64,000 nt of DNA from Cytophaga sp. FL35. Its GTDB lineage: Bacteria > Bacteroidota > Bacteroidia > Flavobacteriales > Flavobacteriaceae. Of the stretch, positions 8,523 to 16,789 are shown one piece after another. Every line of letters starts with the position of its first letter. Within the stretch, counting starts at the first letter, position 1. Under the pieces are notes generated by a model, which had not been told where the DNA came from, searched no databases, and worked only from the letters and a program-made list of their open reading frames with translations. Location: positions 62,001 to 126,000 of the forward strand of contig NZ_JACSOH010000007.1 in assembly GCF_014349235.1 (NCBI RefSeq), in the 5' to 3' direction. A program made the translations under genes and the position numbers.

Positions 8523-9649
8523 TACACAAGAGGTTTACCATGGGTAGCAGCAATTGTAGCTTTCAAAAGCTTAGAGCTCTTACCAACAAGCGATATTATA
8601 ATATTGGACAATGTTGGCCTTAGAAGTATGCGCTGCAATTGCCTACCCCAATACAAACGCGCGTTAAAGGTCTTTTTCCATTCCTGCTGGTAACTTTTTT
8701 CCAATAGACTTCTATTTTCTTGACCCGATTTTACATAGGACACTACCAGCTCAGAAGCAATTTTAGCACTGTGTATGGCCATTGCCATTCCGTTGCCACA
8801 AAGAGGATGTATAAGTCCTGCAGTGTCGCCGATCATCAATACATGGTTTTCAACGGCTTTCTTTGGCCTGAATGAAATTTGTGCAATGGTCAACGGTTGC
8901 TCAAAAACGGGTTCTGCTTCTTGCAAAAAATCTTTTAAAAATTTGTTCTGGGCGATGATTTGTCCATTGAAATCTTCCACCTTCTTAAATTTCTGAAAAC
9001 TATCATAATGCGCCATATAGCAAAAATTGACCTCTCCCGACTCCGTTTTGGAAAGTCCGCCATATCCTCCATGAAAATTATGTAACGCCACTACGTCATC
9101 GGGAAAGACATTCCATTTATAATGATTTTTGACCGCTACCCAGGCCGATTTTTCAGTAATAAAATCGCGATTTAGTTTTTTATCCAAAGTACTACGCTTT
9201 CCGTAAGCCCCTAAGACCACCCTTGAAGTAAATTTTTTACCATTCGATATAACTACCTCAAAACTAGATTTTTTGAATAAAATACCTGTGACTTTCTCGA
9301 ATTGAACTTCTACACCAACCTCCAAAGCCCTCTTATACAAAAGTTCATCAAAAGCATAGCGACTAATCCCGAATCCGCCTAAGGGCAAATCGGCCTCCAA
9401 TACCTTACCATTCCCTTGGCTCAATTGAAATTTTGAAATAGTTGGCGCTCCGGCAGCTTGCAGTGAAACTCCCAATTTTTGAAGATAGGGAAGCACCTCA
9501 TTGGAAACATATTCCCCGCATACTTTGTGATGCGGATAGGTATTTTTCTCCAATACCAAAACCGAAACACCTTCTAAACCTAAATGAATGGCGGCCGTGA
9601 GTCCCGCAAGACCACCACCCACCACTACCACATCATAATCGAGTTTCAC
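8522..9649 (-). CDS. FAD-dependent oxidoreductase (geranylgeranyl reductase/hydroxylase-like)
   Basis: 375 residues from a GTG at 9649. A longer reading from a TTG at 9688 would start inside the terminator hairpin of the gene upstream, so it is rejected. VVVVGGGLAGLTAAIHL is the FAD-binding GxGxxG loop, HHKVCGEYVSNEV is the CGE motif of the geranylgeranyl reductase/halogenase-like branch, and LMIGDTAGLIHPLCGNGM is the GD motif contacting the flavin ribityl chain. It is the first gene of the type III PKS operon. By analogy with SrsC it could hydroxylate the ring toward a quinone, or it could reduce double bonds in the chain; sequence alone does not decide. Confidence 0.85.
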   Translation of the reverse strand: MKLDYDVVVVGGGLAGLTAAIHLGLEGVSVLVLEKNTYPHHKVCGEYVSNEVLPYLQKLGVSLQAAGAPTISKFQLSQGNGKVLEADLPLGGFGISRYAFDELLYKRALEVGVEVQFEKVTGILFKKSSFEVVISNGKKFTSRVVLGAYGKRSTLDKKLNRDFITEKSAWVAVKNHYKWNVFPDDVVALHNFHGGYGGLSKTESGEVNFCYMAHYDSFQKFKKVEDFNGQIIAQNKFLKDFLQEAEPVFEQPLTIAQISFRPKKAVENHVLMIGDTAGLIHPLCGNGMAMAIHSAKIASELVVSYVKSGQENRSLLEKSYQQEWKKTFNARLYWGRQLQRILLRPTLSNIIISLVGKSSKLLKATIAATHGKPLV

Positions 9650-9667
9650 TTTTGGAATATACACATT

Positions 9668-9705
9668 AAAAAAAAGAATCCCGATCAAAAAATTGAACGG
9701 GATTC
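9668..9705 (-). terminator. strong intrinsic terminator after OmpA-like gene
   Basis: On the minus strand GAATCCCG pairs perfectly with CGGGATTC (9705-9698 with 9683-9676), an inner TCAA/TTGA extends the stem past one mismatch, and eight T follow (9675-9668). It ends the OmpA-like transcript and lies directly before the first codons of the type III PKS operon. Confidence 0.88.
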
Positions 9706-9725
9706 AAGGCTGAATTTCTCTTTTT

Positions 9726-9733
9726 CAAAATTA
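9726..9733 (-). promoter_or_regulatory. possible -7 element for type III PKS operon
   Basis: The minus strand reads TAATTTTG, an exact match to the Bacteroidota TAnnTTTG -7 element. No convincing TTG was found at the -33 position. If used, transcription would start upstream of the terminator at 9668-9705, which would then act as an attenuator in the leader. Confidence 0.3.
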
Positions 9734-9735
9734 CT

Positions 9736-10431
9736 TTATCCTTTCACTTGCTGCTTAGCTTCTTGCTTTAGGGCCTCACTAGCCACAATGGCCAATTCTA
9801 CCCGTCTGTTTTTAGCTTTGCCTTCCTTGGTCTCGTTATCGGCAACAGGCTGATTTTCTCCATACCACTTGGTAGTCAACCTACTTGCATCAATTCCTTG
9901 GGATTTTAAATAATTGCTTACCGAAGTTGCCCTCGATTTTGAAAGTGTCATATTATAATCTTCCGGTCCGGCACTATCTGTATGCCCTTCCACCAACACG
10001 TTGGATTTAGGATATTCCTTTAAAATTTCGGCCAAACTGTTCAAGGTAGTTACAGATGTTCCCTTTACTTCAGATTTGTTCGTGTCAAAATAAACACCTG
10101 CATCCTCATTAAAGGTCACGTTTATTCCTTCTCCCACACGGGTAACTTCCGCTCCGGGTATTTCTTCTTCAATGCGCTCGGCTTGCCTGTCCATACGGTC
10201 ACCAATGTAACCACCAGCAACACCTCCAATGGCTGCTCCTAGGATAGCTCCTAAAACGGTATTGTTACCGCTACCCACATTGTTACCAATGACACCGCCA
10301 ATGGCAGCCCCACTTCCGGCACCAATAACAGCCCCTTTCTGCTTATTATTGGCGTTTTGAACAGTTTTACAACCTACGACCATAGACATGGCCATGAAAA
10401 TATAAATTGATTTTATTGCAATCTTTTTCAT
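9736..10431 (-). CDS. OmpA-family lipoprotein with glycine-zipper domain
   Basis: 231 residues. A lipoprotein signal ends MVVGCK with the lipid-anchored Cys near residue 21. Residues about 33-80 form a glycine-zipper (GAVIGAGSGAAIGGVIG, LGAILGAAIGGVAGG), a membrane-inserting or oligomerising segment. The C-terminal OmpA domain starts at GVYFDTNKSEVK and contains the peptidoglycan-binding NVLVEGHTDSAG and ..KAKNRRVELAIV. It likely tethers the outer membrane to peptidoglycan. It follows the lipocalin-like gene by 13 bp, forming a two-gene lipoprotein operon closed by a strong terminator. Confidence 0.92.
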   Translation of the reverse strand: MKKIAIKSIYIFMAMSMVVGCKTVQNANNKQKGAVIGAGSGAAIGGVIGNNVGSGNNTVLGAILGAAIGGVAGGYIGDRMDRQAERIEEEIPGAEVTRVGEGINVTFNEDAGVYFDTNKSEVKGTSVTTLNSLAEILKEYPKSNVLVEGHTDSAGPEDYNMTLSKSRATSVSNYLKSQGIDASRLTTKWYGENQPVADNETKEGKAKNRRVELAIVASEALKQEAKQQVKG

Positions 10432-10444
10432 CTATTATCTGATT

Positions 10445-10924
10445 TTATTGTTTGTTGAAAGAATATATGACCGAAACCATTTCGCCATTGGCGTTCACAT
10501 TGGATTTTAGCGTCATACTGCCACTTGATAAAGAGACAATATCCATACCATAACCGGTACGCCCATAAAGGTCATTTTTCTTTTCGTCAATGTATTTGAA
10601 CTGTAACCTATTGGCCCCGGAAGGGTCTTCCTGTACGGACCAACGAATATTTCGGGTACCCGTTGGGCAGGCTCCAGAATTCCCGTTAATAGTATAGCTT
10701 CCCGTACTGTTGTTTTCAAAAAAGTACCACGAACTACCCTCAAAACAGAAGGCATCCGCATCATTGAACAATTTTGCCTTAAAGTCACCTTCTTGTTCAA
10801 AGGAAACATCCTGCAAAATCCAAGTACCGTTTATGGTATCTCTTTGTTCCCTAATTTCTTTGCTTAGGGAGCAGGAGGCCAACATTAAAAATAGTGCGCC
10901 CAGCACAATGCTGTTCTTCATCAT
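10445..10924 (-). CDS. lipocalin-like lipoprotein
   Basis: 159 residues with signal peptide and lipobox MLASCS (Cys18 or so). The mature region begins with INGTWILQDVSFE, the opening strand of the bacterial lipocalin-like domain, and continues with short beta strands (SWYFFENNSTGSYTI, MTLKSNVNANGEMVSVIYSF). The fold suggests binding of a small lipophilic ligand in the envelope; ligand unknown. It is the upstream partner of the OmpA-like lipoprotein gene. Proximity to the type III PKS operon may be coincidental, since a terminator separates them. Confidence 0.75.
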   Translation of the reverse strand: MMKNSIVLGALFLMLASCSLSKEIREQRDTINGTWILQDVSFEQEGDFKAKLFNDADAFCFEGSSWYFFENNSTGSYTINGNSGACPTGTRNIRWSVQEDPSGANRLQFKYIDEKKNDLYGRTGYGMDIVSLSSGSMTLKSNVNANGEMVSVIYSFNKQ

Positions 10925-11068
10925 AAATTTAGTTTTTAGTTATCGTATATACGCGAGTAGTATGCCATTTGTTGTACGGCATTCGTTAATCTCTCGTTAA
11001 CATGATGGCAAGATGCAGCTATAAATCTGGAAATCTGAATGTTAAAAAAGAAGATATTTGCTCAATTG

Positions 11069-13045
11069 CTAGTAGGCTATTAATTTAAGAAGTTGATCAA
11101 GAAATCGATTTTTAGGCAAGTAATTGTCTTCCAGTACTTTTGCAAATGGAATGGGAGTTTGCAAACTGGCCACTCTTTGAATGGGAGCGTCCAGAAATTC
11201 GAATCGGTTTTCCGAAACCATGGCCGAAATATCACTGGCAATTCCCCCGAAAATTGTATCTTCTTGCAGAATGATGAGTTTCCCAGTCTTTTCTACGGAG
11301 GTGTAGATGGATTCCATATCCATAGGCATCAAAGTACGTAAATCGAGTAGGTCTGCATCTATGTCCATATTCTCTTCCAAAGTTTTTAAAGCCCAATGCA
11401 CTCCTGCCCCGTAGGACACTATGGTTACATCGGACCCCTCCTTCAATAGGGCCGCCTTGCCAAAAGGCAACGTGTAATAACCTTCTGGCACCTCTTGATA
11501 TACACTACGGTATAAAGCTTTATGCTCAAAGAACAGTACAGGGTTGGGGTCGTTAATCCCCGTAGTCAACAGGCCTTTTGCATCTGCTGGAAATGCGGGG
11601 TACGCTACTTTTAAACCGGCAGTTTTTGTAAACCATGCTTCGTTTGTCTGGGAATGAAAAGGACCCGCACCCACATCCCCTCCACAGGGCATACGTATGA
11701 CCACATCGGCCGGTTCTCCCCATCGGTAGTGGCTTTTTGCCAAATAATTCACGACAGGGTTGAACCCAGAAGAGACAAAATCTGCAAACTGCATTTCTAC
11801 CACCGCTTTCATACCATTGATGGACAGGCCCATAGCAGCTTCAATAATTCCTGATTCGCATATAGGAGTGTTACGCACCCTTTCCTTTCCAAATTCGGTT
11901 AGGAAACCCTCCGTAACTTTGAAAACCCCGCCATACTCGGCAATATCCTGACCCATAACCACCAAATTGCCGTGCCTTTTCATCGACTCCTTAAGTCCGC
12001 CAGAAACAGCATCTACAAAACGTATGTTCTCGGTTTTTATAGAAGGCTCCATTACTTCATGCTGAAACGGATGATACACGTCTGCCAACTCTTTATCAGT
12101 ATTCACTTCTATCAATCCCTCCTCGAAAGCCAAATTCAAATGTTGACTAATTTCTTTCTCGATTCCGGTCCGTATTTTTTGAATGGCAACTTCGGTCAAG
12201 AGTTTTTCCTCAATTAAAAAGCGTTCATAATTTTCTATGGGGTCTTTCTCCGCCCAGGATTCAAGTAAATCTTCGGGTACATATTTAGTACCGCTCGCTT
12301 CTTCATGCCCCCGCATTCTAAAAGTCTCAAACTCCAATAGAATGGGCCTTGGATTAGCCCGAACGGACTTCACCAAGTCCTTCATTCTTCGATAAATTTC
12401 CAGAATATTGTTCCCTTTAATCGTATACGATTCTATCCCGTAGCCAATACCCCTATCGGATAATCGTTTGCAAGCATATTGCTCATTAACTGGAGTAGAT
12501 AATCCGTACCCGTTATTTTCAATACAAAATAAAACCGGTAAATTCCATACGGAAGCTACATTAAGGGCCTCGTGAAAATCCCCCTCGCTGGTGCCACCGT
12601 CACCTGTAAAAACAGCCGTTACTTTTTTTTCTCCTTTAAGCAAATCTCCCAAGGCAATTCCGTTGGCTACGCCCATTTGCGGACCCAAATGGGAAATCAT
12701 CCCAATGATCTTATATTCTTGGGTTCCAAAATGAAAACTTCGGTCCCTACCCTTTGTAAAACCACTTGCCTTTCCTTGCCATTGGGCAAACAGTCGGTAC
12801 AAGGGGATATCCTTAGTGGTGAACACTCCCAAGTTACGATGCATAGGAAGAATATACTCCTCATTAGTCAGCGCACTGGCAACACCCACAGAGATAGCTT
12901 CTTGCCCAATTCCACTGAACCACTTGCTCACTTTCCCTTGCCGCAATAGAACCAACATGCGCTCCTCGATCATTCGCGGTTTGAGCATGCGCTCGTACAA
13001 AAGGCCCAACATTTGATTACTAATACCCTCCTTGCTAAATTCCAT
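11069..13045 (-). CDS. 2-oxoacid dehydrogenase E1, alpha-beta fusion (branched-chain type)
   Basis: 658 residues combining E1 alpha (about 1-320) and E1 beta (about 335-658). The thiamine diphosphate motif is canonical: GDG at 148-150 and NN at 177-178 (CIENNGYGLS). The beta half holds ENRVMGQDIAE-like NLVVMGQDIAEYGGVF and EMQFADFVSSGFNPVVN. Such fusions in this phylum are usually annotated as 2-oxoisovalerate dehydrogenase E1 and feed branched acyl-CoA starters into iso-fatty acids. E2 and E3 are not nearby. It is transcribed alone; 121 bp separate it from the divergent oxygenase gene. Confidence 0.9.
   Translation of the reverse strand: MEFSKEGISNQMLGLLYERMLKPRMIEERMLVLLRQGKVSKWFSGIGQEAISVGVASALTNEEYILPMHRNLGVFTTKDIPLYRLFAQWQGKASGFTKGRDRSFHFGTQEYKIIGMISHLGPQMGVANGIALGDLLKGEKKVTAVFTGDGGTSEGDFHEALNVASVWNLPVLFCIENNGYGLSTPVNEQYACKRLSDRGIGYGIESYTIKGNNILEIYRRMKDLVKSVRANPRPILLEFETFRMRGHEEASGTKYVPEDLLESWAEKDPIENYERFLIEEKLLTEVAIQKIRTGIEKEISQHLNLAFEEGLIEVNTDKELADVYHPFQHEVMEPSIKTENIRFVDAVSGGLKESMKRHGNLVVMGQDIAEYGGVFKVTEGFLTEFGKERVRNTPICESGIIEAAMGLSINGMKAVVEMQFADFVSSGFNPVVNYLAKSHYRWGEPADVVIRMPCGGDVGAGPFHSQTNEAWFTKTAGLKVAYPAFPADAKGLLTTGINDPNPVLFFEHKALYRSVYQEVPEGYYTLPFGKAALLKEGSDVTIVSYGAGVHWALKTLEENMDIDADLLDLRTLMPMDMESIYTSVEKTGKLIILQEDTIFGGIASDISAMVSENRFEFLDAPIQRVASLQTPIPFAKVLEDNYLPKNRFLDQLLKLIAY
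12419..12432. repeat. dispersed palindrome AATCGTATACGATT, copy 1
   Basis: A perfect 14-bp palindrome inside the E1 coding sequence, encoding part of ESYTIKG on the minus strand. The 10-bp core TCGTATACGA recurs at 17353, 19777, 25959 and 32507. Confidence 0.7.
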
Positions 13046-13136
13046 ATGGCAATTACGTCTTCAAATTTTATATAAATGTAGAAAAAAGGAATCTCACGGC
13101 TAAAATTACCTGTCACTGTTTGTATACAATATTTAG

Positions 13137-13144
13137 TACCTTTG
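13137..13144 (+). promoter_or_regulatory. -7 promoter element for the oxygenase gene
   Basis: TACCTTTG matches TAnnTTTG and ends 22 bases before the ATG at 13167. A TTTG at 13119-13122 is rather close (14-base spacer) for the -33 element, so only the -7 box is well supported. Confidence 0.55.
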
Positions 13145-13166
13145 CTCCACTAAAAATTTAATCGCT

Positions 13167-14117
13167 ATGAGTGCCATACCCAGTGTAGATCTGCAGGATT
13201 TTGTTTCAGGAAATCCGGAGAGAAAAGAGAAGTTTATCAAGGAAATAGGGTCAGCTTTTGAAAATATAGGTTTTGTTGCCCTTAGTGGACATTTTTTATC
13301 CGATGAGCTGGTTGAAAACCTGTATTCGGAAATAAAGAAGTTTTTTGACCTCCCCCAAGAAACCAAGGATAAATATGAAATTGAGGGTATTGGCGGACAA
13401 AGGGGCTACACCTCTTTTGGAAAGGAACACGCCAAAGGCAGAAAAGAAGGGGATTTAAAGGAATTCTGGCATTTTGGTCAGTATGTGGAGGACAATCCGC
13501 AACTAGAAGAAGAATATCCAGACAATGTAATGGTCTCCGAATTACCGGAATTCAATAAAGTGGGGAAGGAAACCTACCAAATGTTGGAAAAAACGGCCCA
13601 ATATGTGTTAAGGGCACTGGCACTTCATTTGGATTTAGAGGAAACCTATTTTGATGCGTATATCAAAAACGGTAACTCCATTCTTCGTCCCATACATTAC
13701 CCACCTATTACCTCAGAACCGAAAAATGCGGTAAGAGCGGCCGCACATGGCGACATTAACCTTATTACCTTATTAATGGGGGCACATGGTAGAGGTCTAC
13801 AGGTGCAAAATCATGAAGGCGAATGGGTAGATGCCATTGCCAGGCCGGACCAGTTGATGATCAATGTGGGCGATATGTTATCCCGACTTTCCAATAACAA
13901 GTTGAAATCCACCATTCACCAAGTGGTCAATCCACCCAAAGAGCTTTGGGGCACTTCCCGATATTCCATTCCGTTTTTTATGCATCCCATTAGTGAAATG
14001 CCGTTGAACTGCTTGGACAACTGTATTGATGAACAAAATCCAAAACAATTTGAGGATATTACTGCTGGAGAATTTCTGCACGAGCGATTGATTGAGTTGG
14101 GATTGATTAAAGGATAA
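13167..14117 (+). CDS. isopenicillin N synthase-like 2OG-Fe(II) oxygenase
   Basis: 316 residues. The N-terminal DIOX_N part begins SVDLQDFVSG, and the C-terminal double-stranded beta-helix has the iron ligands: AAHGDINLITLL (His and Asp), STIHQVVNPP (distal His) and the co-substrate-binding Arg in TSRYSIPFFMHP. The length and motifs fit the IPNS/non-haem dioxygenase family common in bacteria as orphan enzymes. It is a single gene with its own -7 element, and no biosynthetic partner is adjacent. The substrate cannot be predicted. Confidence 0.85.
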   Translation: MSAIPSVDLQDFVSGNPERKEKFIKEIGSAFENIGFVALSGHFLSDELVENLYSEIKKFFDLPQETKDKYEIEGIGGQRGYTSFGKEHAKGRKEGDLKEFWHFGQYVEDNPQLEEEYPDNVMVSELPEFNKVGKETYQMLEKTAQYVLRALALHLDLEETYFDAYIKNGNSILRPIHYPPITSEPKNAVRAAAHGDINLITLLMGAHGRGLQVQNHEGEWVDAIARPDQLMINVGDMLSRLSNNKLKSTIHQVVNPPKELWGTSRYSIPFFMHPISEMPLNCLDNCIDEQNPKQFEDITAGEFLHERLIELGLIKG

Positions 14118-14179
14118 ATGCTTATTCGGCAATTAAAAATTGAATTAGGCGTTTAGGAGTCTAACCCAATTTTTGATTT

Positions 14180-15403
14180 ATGAAGACTCACCTTTTTAAC
14201 ATTATATTATTCTTAATTCCAGCTCTATCATTTGGTCAGATTACATTTGAAAATGGCTATGTAATAAATAATCAAGGAGAGCGATTAGATTGTCTTATCA
14301 AAAACGTTGATTGGAAAAACAACCCCTCTAAATTTGAGTTTAAAAATACGCCAGACAGCGACATTAAGACTGGATATATCTATGATTTTCAAGAATTTGG
14401 GTTTGAAAATGGACCAAAATATATTAGAAAGAAAGTTGCTATTAATAGGTCTTCTGAAAATGTTCGTGAACTTGATGGAGACAGAAGGTTGCTATTTAAC
14501 CAAGAAACGCTTTACTTAAAAATTTTGGTTTATGGTCATGCTAGCTTGTATTACTTTGAGGAAGGTAATTTAAGAAGATTTTTCTTCAGCTCTGTAGGCA
14601 ATGATATTCAGCAACTACGTTATAAAAAGTACAGAACCTCTTCGCAGGGTTCTCGCAGTTCATCCATTGGTGAAAACAACGAGTTTAGACAGCAATTACT
14701 TAACAGTCTTAATTGTGAAGGTTTTAATAAAAAGAGTTTGGCGAAACTTCCTTATAAGAAGGAACCACTAGTTAAAATTTTTAAGGATTATAACAAGTGT
14801 AAAAATCCTGACTTCAATATAAATTTAAAAGATAATAAATCTGAAACAGAGTTTGACTTCAACTTAACTTTGAAGGGCAGCTTTAGGCAGTATTCCCTAA
14901 CAACTTTCTATAATGCGAAACAAACGGAATTTGGAAGTGAGTCTGGAATAGGAGCAGGTATAGAACTAGAGATAGTTCTTCCTTTTAACCAAAACAAATG
15001 GGGCTTGATTTTTGAACCAACTTACCAATCCTTTTCAAGTACTACTGAACAGTCTTTTTCTTTCTCCGTTAATACTTACGAGGTTACAGCAGATTACAGC
15101 TCCATAGAACTACCGCTAGGAATTAGATATCACTCCTACATTAATAAGAAGACAAGCTTTTTTGTAAATGGCGGTATGTCTTACGATGTGATTATGAATG
15201 ATAAAATTAGCAACAATAGTGACCTTTATGGTGATTTAAAACTAGAGTCTGCCAATAATCCATTTTTTGGGTTAGGATTTAAATATGGTAATTTGAGCTC
15301 TGAGTTTAGATATCAATCTGCAAGAGACGGATTGAAAAACTATCATTACCGTAAAAGTGAATTCAAAGGATTTTCTATTATTTTTGGATACAAATTACTC
15401 TAA
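14180..15403 (+). CDS. outer-membrane beta-barrel protein, unknown function
   Basis: 407 residues. A signal peptide ends around ALSFGQ (residue 20). Residues about 25-150 form a charged beta-rich domain, and the last ~170 residues have alternating hydrophobic strands ending in FGYKLL, a C-terminal aromatic/hydrophobic pattern of outer-membrane barrels (PorT/OMP_b-brl-like). Its bases are AT-richer than the flanking genes, which could reflect recent acquisition. The stop overlaps the next ATG as TAATG, so it is translationally coupled to the SUI1-family gene, an odd pairing without obvious functional logic. Confidence 0.7.
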   Translation: MKTHLFNIILFLIPALSFGQITFENGYVINNQGERLDCLIKNVDWKNNPSKFEFKNTPDSDIKTGYIYDFQEFGFENGPKYIRKKVAINRSSENVRELDGDRRLLFNQETLYLKILVYGHASLYYFEEGNLRRFFFSSVGNDIQQLRYKKYRTSSQGSRSSSIGENNEFRQQLLNSLNCEGFNKKSLAKLPYKKEPLVKIFKDYNKCKNPDFNINLKDNKSETEFDFNLTLKGSFRQYSLTTFYNAKQTEFGSESGIGAGIELEIVLPFNQNKWGLIFEPTYQSFSSTTEQSFSFSVNTYEVTADYSSIELPLGIRYHSYINKKTSFFVNGGMSYDVIMNDKISNNSDLYGDLKLESANNPFFGLGFKYGNLSSEFRYQSARDGLKNYHYRKSEFKGFSIIFGYKLL

Positions 15404-15735
15404 TGTCCGATTTAAAAGACCAATTAAAAAATCTTTTTCCAGATCACCAACCCCCGGAAGAAGAACCAACGGCTCAAGAAAAAAGCGATGTATGGTTGCA
15501 AGATGATCCCATCATCTGCAAGTACGAAAAACGTAAAGGAAAACCAATTACCATCTTGGAAGGGTACAATGGTGCCGATAGCGACTTTAAAAAATTGGCC
15601 AAGGAAATTAAGACCAGATTAAGTGTGGGCGGTAGTTTTAAGAATGAGCAAATCATCATTCAAGGAGATTACCGCGATAAGATCATGGAAATCCTTAAAG
15701 AAAAAGGTTTTTCCGTTAAACGCGTAGGAGGTTAA
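15403..15735 (+). CDS. SUI1/eIF1-family translation factor (YciH-like)
   Basis: 110 residues. The C-terminal core reads KEIKTRLSVGGSFKNEQIIIQGDYRDKIMEIL in pieces KTRLSVGGS, IIIQGDYRDK and GFSVKRVGG, the hallmark SUI1 strands and GD loop. The N-terminal 35 residues are acidic and disordered. Bacterial YciH proteins modulate start-codon selection by the initiation complex, at least in vitro. It overlaps the upstream beta-barrel gene by one base. Confidence 0.9.
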   Translation: MSDLKDQLKNLFPDHQPPEEEPTAQEKSDVWLQDDPIICKYEKRKGKPITILEGYNGADSDFKKLAKEIKTRLSVGGSFKNEQIIIQGDYRDKIMEILKEKGFSVKRVGG

Positions 15736-15807
15736 TTACGTTACCTCATATTTGACGTCACAAATGACAGCGATTAGTGATTTCTGTTAATTATTTTTTG
15801 TTTTTTT

Positions 15808-15830
15808 CGATTAAATAGTACTTTTAATCG
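15808..15830. repeat. inverted repeat upstream of DUF1835 gene
   Basis: CGATTAAA and TTTAATCG form perfect 8-bp arms around the 7-base spacer TAGTACT, 25 bp before the ATG at 15856. A run of seven T precedes it, so it is not a plus-strand terminator. It may be an operator. Confidence 0.45.
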
Positions 15831-15855
15831 TCAAACCCTAATCCACCAAAAATTC

Positions 15856-16788
15856 ATGAGTTCTCTTTTACACATCACCAATGGAGATAGCTTTACGGAA
15901 AAACTAAAATCCTTAAAGTTAAAAGGAGATATTATTACATGGCGTGAAATGCTGTGTGAAGGCAAGACATTGACCAACGTTGGAAGTGAAACCTTCTGGA
16001 AAACCCGCTTTGAATTCCTAAATAAAAATTACAAAGTCTCAAAATCTTGGTTCATTGAAAAAACATTAAAAGAATACCGTTCTCTTTGCAACCACAAGCA
16101 ACAAGATGAGATCGTACTCTGGTTTGAGTACGATCTTTTTTGTCAAATTAACATGATTGCGGTATTAAGTTGGTTAAAGGCCAATCGAAAATATGCCCAG
16201 GTATATTTGGTCTGTAGCGGCAAAGAGGACAATTCCGGTAAATATTATGGTTTGGGGGAGCTTGGCGATGAAAAGCTATTGGAACTCTACAACAACAAAA
16301 TTGAACTTACACAGGACGATATTGAGTATGCGGATTATGTTTGGCAATTGTATTGCAGTGATAATCCCATTCGCTTGGAAAACCTATCCGATTTCTCCCA
16401 ATTTCAGTTTGAGTACCTGCCCGATGCCCTTCAGACGCATTTACAACGCTTTCCGAGTATCAAGAACGGTTTGAACGCCATGGAGAACAACATTCTTCAA
16501 ATTGGAGCGAACAAAAAGCCGAAATCTAAAAAAGAATTTATTTCGGAAATTTTGCAGAACCAAGGCTTCTTAGGCTTTGGAGATTCGCAATATGACCGTG
16601 CCCTAACTCGAATGAAACCCCTATTTACAGCTCTTAACCCCGTTAGACTGAGTAAAAAGGGCAAGGAGGTACTGGACAATCAAACAAGTTATTATGCCCG
16701 CATACAAGATACGGATGTATATCTGGGCGGTGCGCTCAAATACAATTACCTCTACAATACCGATTCTAGAAGGATTTTAAAACTTTAG
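15856..16788 (+). CDS. DUF1835 domain-containing protein
   Basis: 310 residues. The N-terminus LLHITNGDSFTEKLK and the IITWREMLCEG segment match the DUF1835 family, which has no established biochemical role. WFEYDLFCQINMIAVLSWL at about 91-109 is its second conserved block. The C-terminal third is a winged-helix-like basic region (RALTRMKPLFT..). No membrane segment or signal is present. It is followed after one base by the nucleoside phosphorylase gene, so they form an operon. Confidence 0.8.
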   Translation: MSSLLHITNGDSFTEKLKSLKLKGDIITWREMLCEGKTLTNVGSETFWKTRFEFLNKNYKVSKSWFIEKTLKEYRSLCNHKQQDEIVLWFEYDLFCQINMIAVLSWLKANRKYAQVYLVCSGKEDNSGKYYGLGELGDEKLLELYNNKIELTQDDIEYADYVWQLYCSDNPIRLENLSDFSQFQFEYLPDALQTHLQRFPSIKNGLNAMENNILQIGANKKPKSKKEFISEILQNQGFLGFGDSQYDRALTRMKPLFTALNPVRLSKKGKEVLDNQTSYYARIQDTDVYLGGALKYNYLYNTDSRRILKL

Positions 16789-16789
16789 T

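Noticed and set aside
8522-9688. Longer start (TTG at 9688) for the flavoprotein
   Set aside because: The extension would place the first codons inside the terminator hairpin of the preceding gene and adds residues read from its T run; the GTG at 9649 directly precedes the FAD motif.
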